Shown piece after piece: positions 12,566 through 12,820 of a stretch of DNA of 12,820 nt. The stretch's first letter is position 1; each line of letters opens with the position of its first letter. A program made the position numbers and the translations under genes. The DNA is from an uncultured Microbacteriaceae bacterium (lineage in GTDB: Bacteria; Actinomycetota; Actinomycetes; Actinomycetales; Microbacteriaceae), in assembly GCA_943914115.1 (NCBI GenBank), contig CALUAU010000054.1, positions 1 to 12,820 of the forward strand. The letters are read 5' to 3'. The notes under the pieces are model-generated. The model saw only the letters and a program-made list of their open reading frames with translations, was not told where the DNA came from and ran no database searches.

Positions 12566-12820
12566 GGTCGGTGCTCCTTGTAGCCAGTCGCTTCGCGTTC
12601 CTGGCCACGTGTCTCGTGCCGCAGTTCGGGCTGCGGGAATGCTGGCGCCGCGTCTGACGGCGTTGCCGCTGGGGTGCGGCGGGCCACCCTCGAGCGACCC
12701 TGAAGTCTCGTGCGCTTTGCGCGCCACTCAAGACTAACGCACCGAACCACCGCCGATGCCGAACGGGTGCAGATTTGTGTGGGTGACACCTCGACGGTAC
12801 GAGAAGCTGCCGTTTCATAT
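12566..12820 (-). promoter_or_regulatory. Upstream region and 5' leader of rne, no gene seen
   Basis: These 255 bases carry no convincing gene. TAGTCT on the minus strand (complement of 12731-12736) is a candidate -10, which would give a leader of about 155 bases; no clear -35 goes with it. Near its start the leader can fold GTGGCGC with GCGCAC (around 12708-12728), flanked by AGTCT and AGACT. RNase E genes in other bacteria control their own level through the 5' leader, so a similar role is plausible but only inferred. Confidence 0.35.

Noticed and set aside
12566..12727. A 54-codon N-terminal extension of rne
   Set aside because: AAGGAG sits eight bases before ATG 12565; the extension would run through the likely leader and has no conserved features.
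1..12820. CRISPR arrays, intact insertion sequences, phage genes, toxin-antitoxin pairs or biosynthetic clusters
   Set aside because: No regularly spaced repeats, transposase, integrase, capsid, toxin or assembly-line motifs were seen in any frame; the macrodomain gene has no transferase partner here.

Overview
The window looks like chromosomal DNA of a Gram-positive, high-GC actinobacterium, most likely from the Microbacteriaceae or a close relative. The evidence is the block rne - rplU - rpmA - obgE - small membrane protein - nadD - rsfS - tRNA-Ala on the minus strand. Other signs are an RNase E/G with long charged disordered arms, GTG and TTG starts, two lipoproteins and several apparently leaderless genes. 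The DNA is GC-rich but less extreme than in many members of the family. I cannot name a genus.

Left part (1-3544): a strong bidirectional terminator is followed by small independent transcription units. These are a lipid-anchored DsbA-type thioredoxin-fold protein (minus), a divergent nitroreductase (plus), a DUF2087 protein (plus), a macrodomain ADP-ribosyl hydrolase (minus) and a divergent small lipoprotein of unknown function (plus). The DsbA/nitroreductase pair suggests redox and envelope housekeeping. Several of these genes have a -10 hexamer only 6-7 bases before the start codon, as expected for leaderless mRNAs.

Middle part (about 3541-5178): this reads as the scar of an integrated conjugative element. 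It starts with an orphan C-terminal piece that I recognise as an SCO6880-type (VirB4/TraC-like) conjugation protein. It continues with a VOC-fold protein and an unknown protein, both minus. It ends with the first 49 codons of a small gene that stops inside a sequence copying the 3' end of the neighbouring tRNA-Ala(GGC). No integrase or relaxase remains, so any element here is dead.

Right part (5178-12820): a conserved minus-strand gene block covers RNA decay (rne), ribosomal proteins L21 and L27, the ribosome-assembly GTPase ObgE, a small membrane protein, NAD synthesis (nadD), ribosome silencing (rsfS), a TauE/SafE transporter and tRNA-Ala with its own promoter and terminator. proB and proA, which commonly sit between obgE and nadD in relatives, are absent here. 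rplU has a good promoter of its own and a leader of about 130 nt with several possible hairpins.

I found no CRISPR array, intact insertion sequence, phage module, or clearly new defence or biosynthetic system. The most interesting region is the tRNA-Ala-linked element scar.
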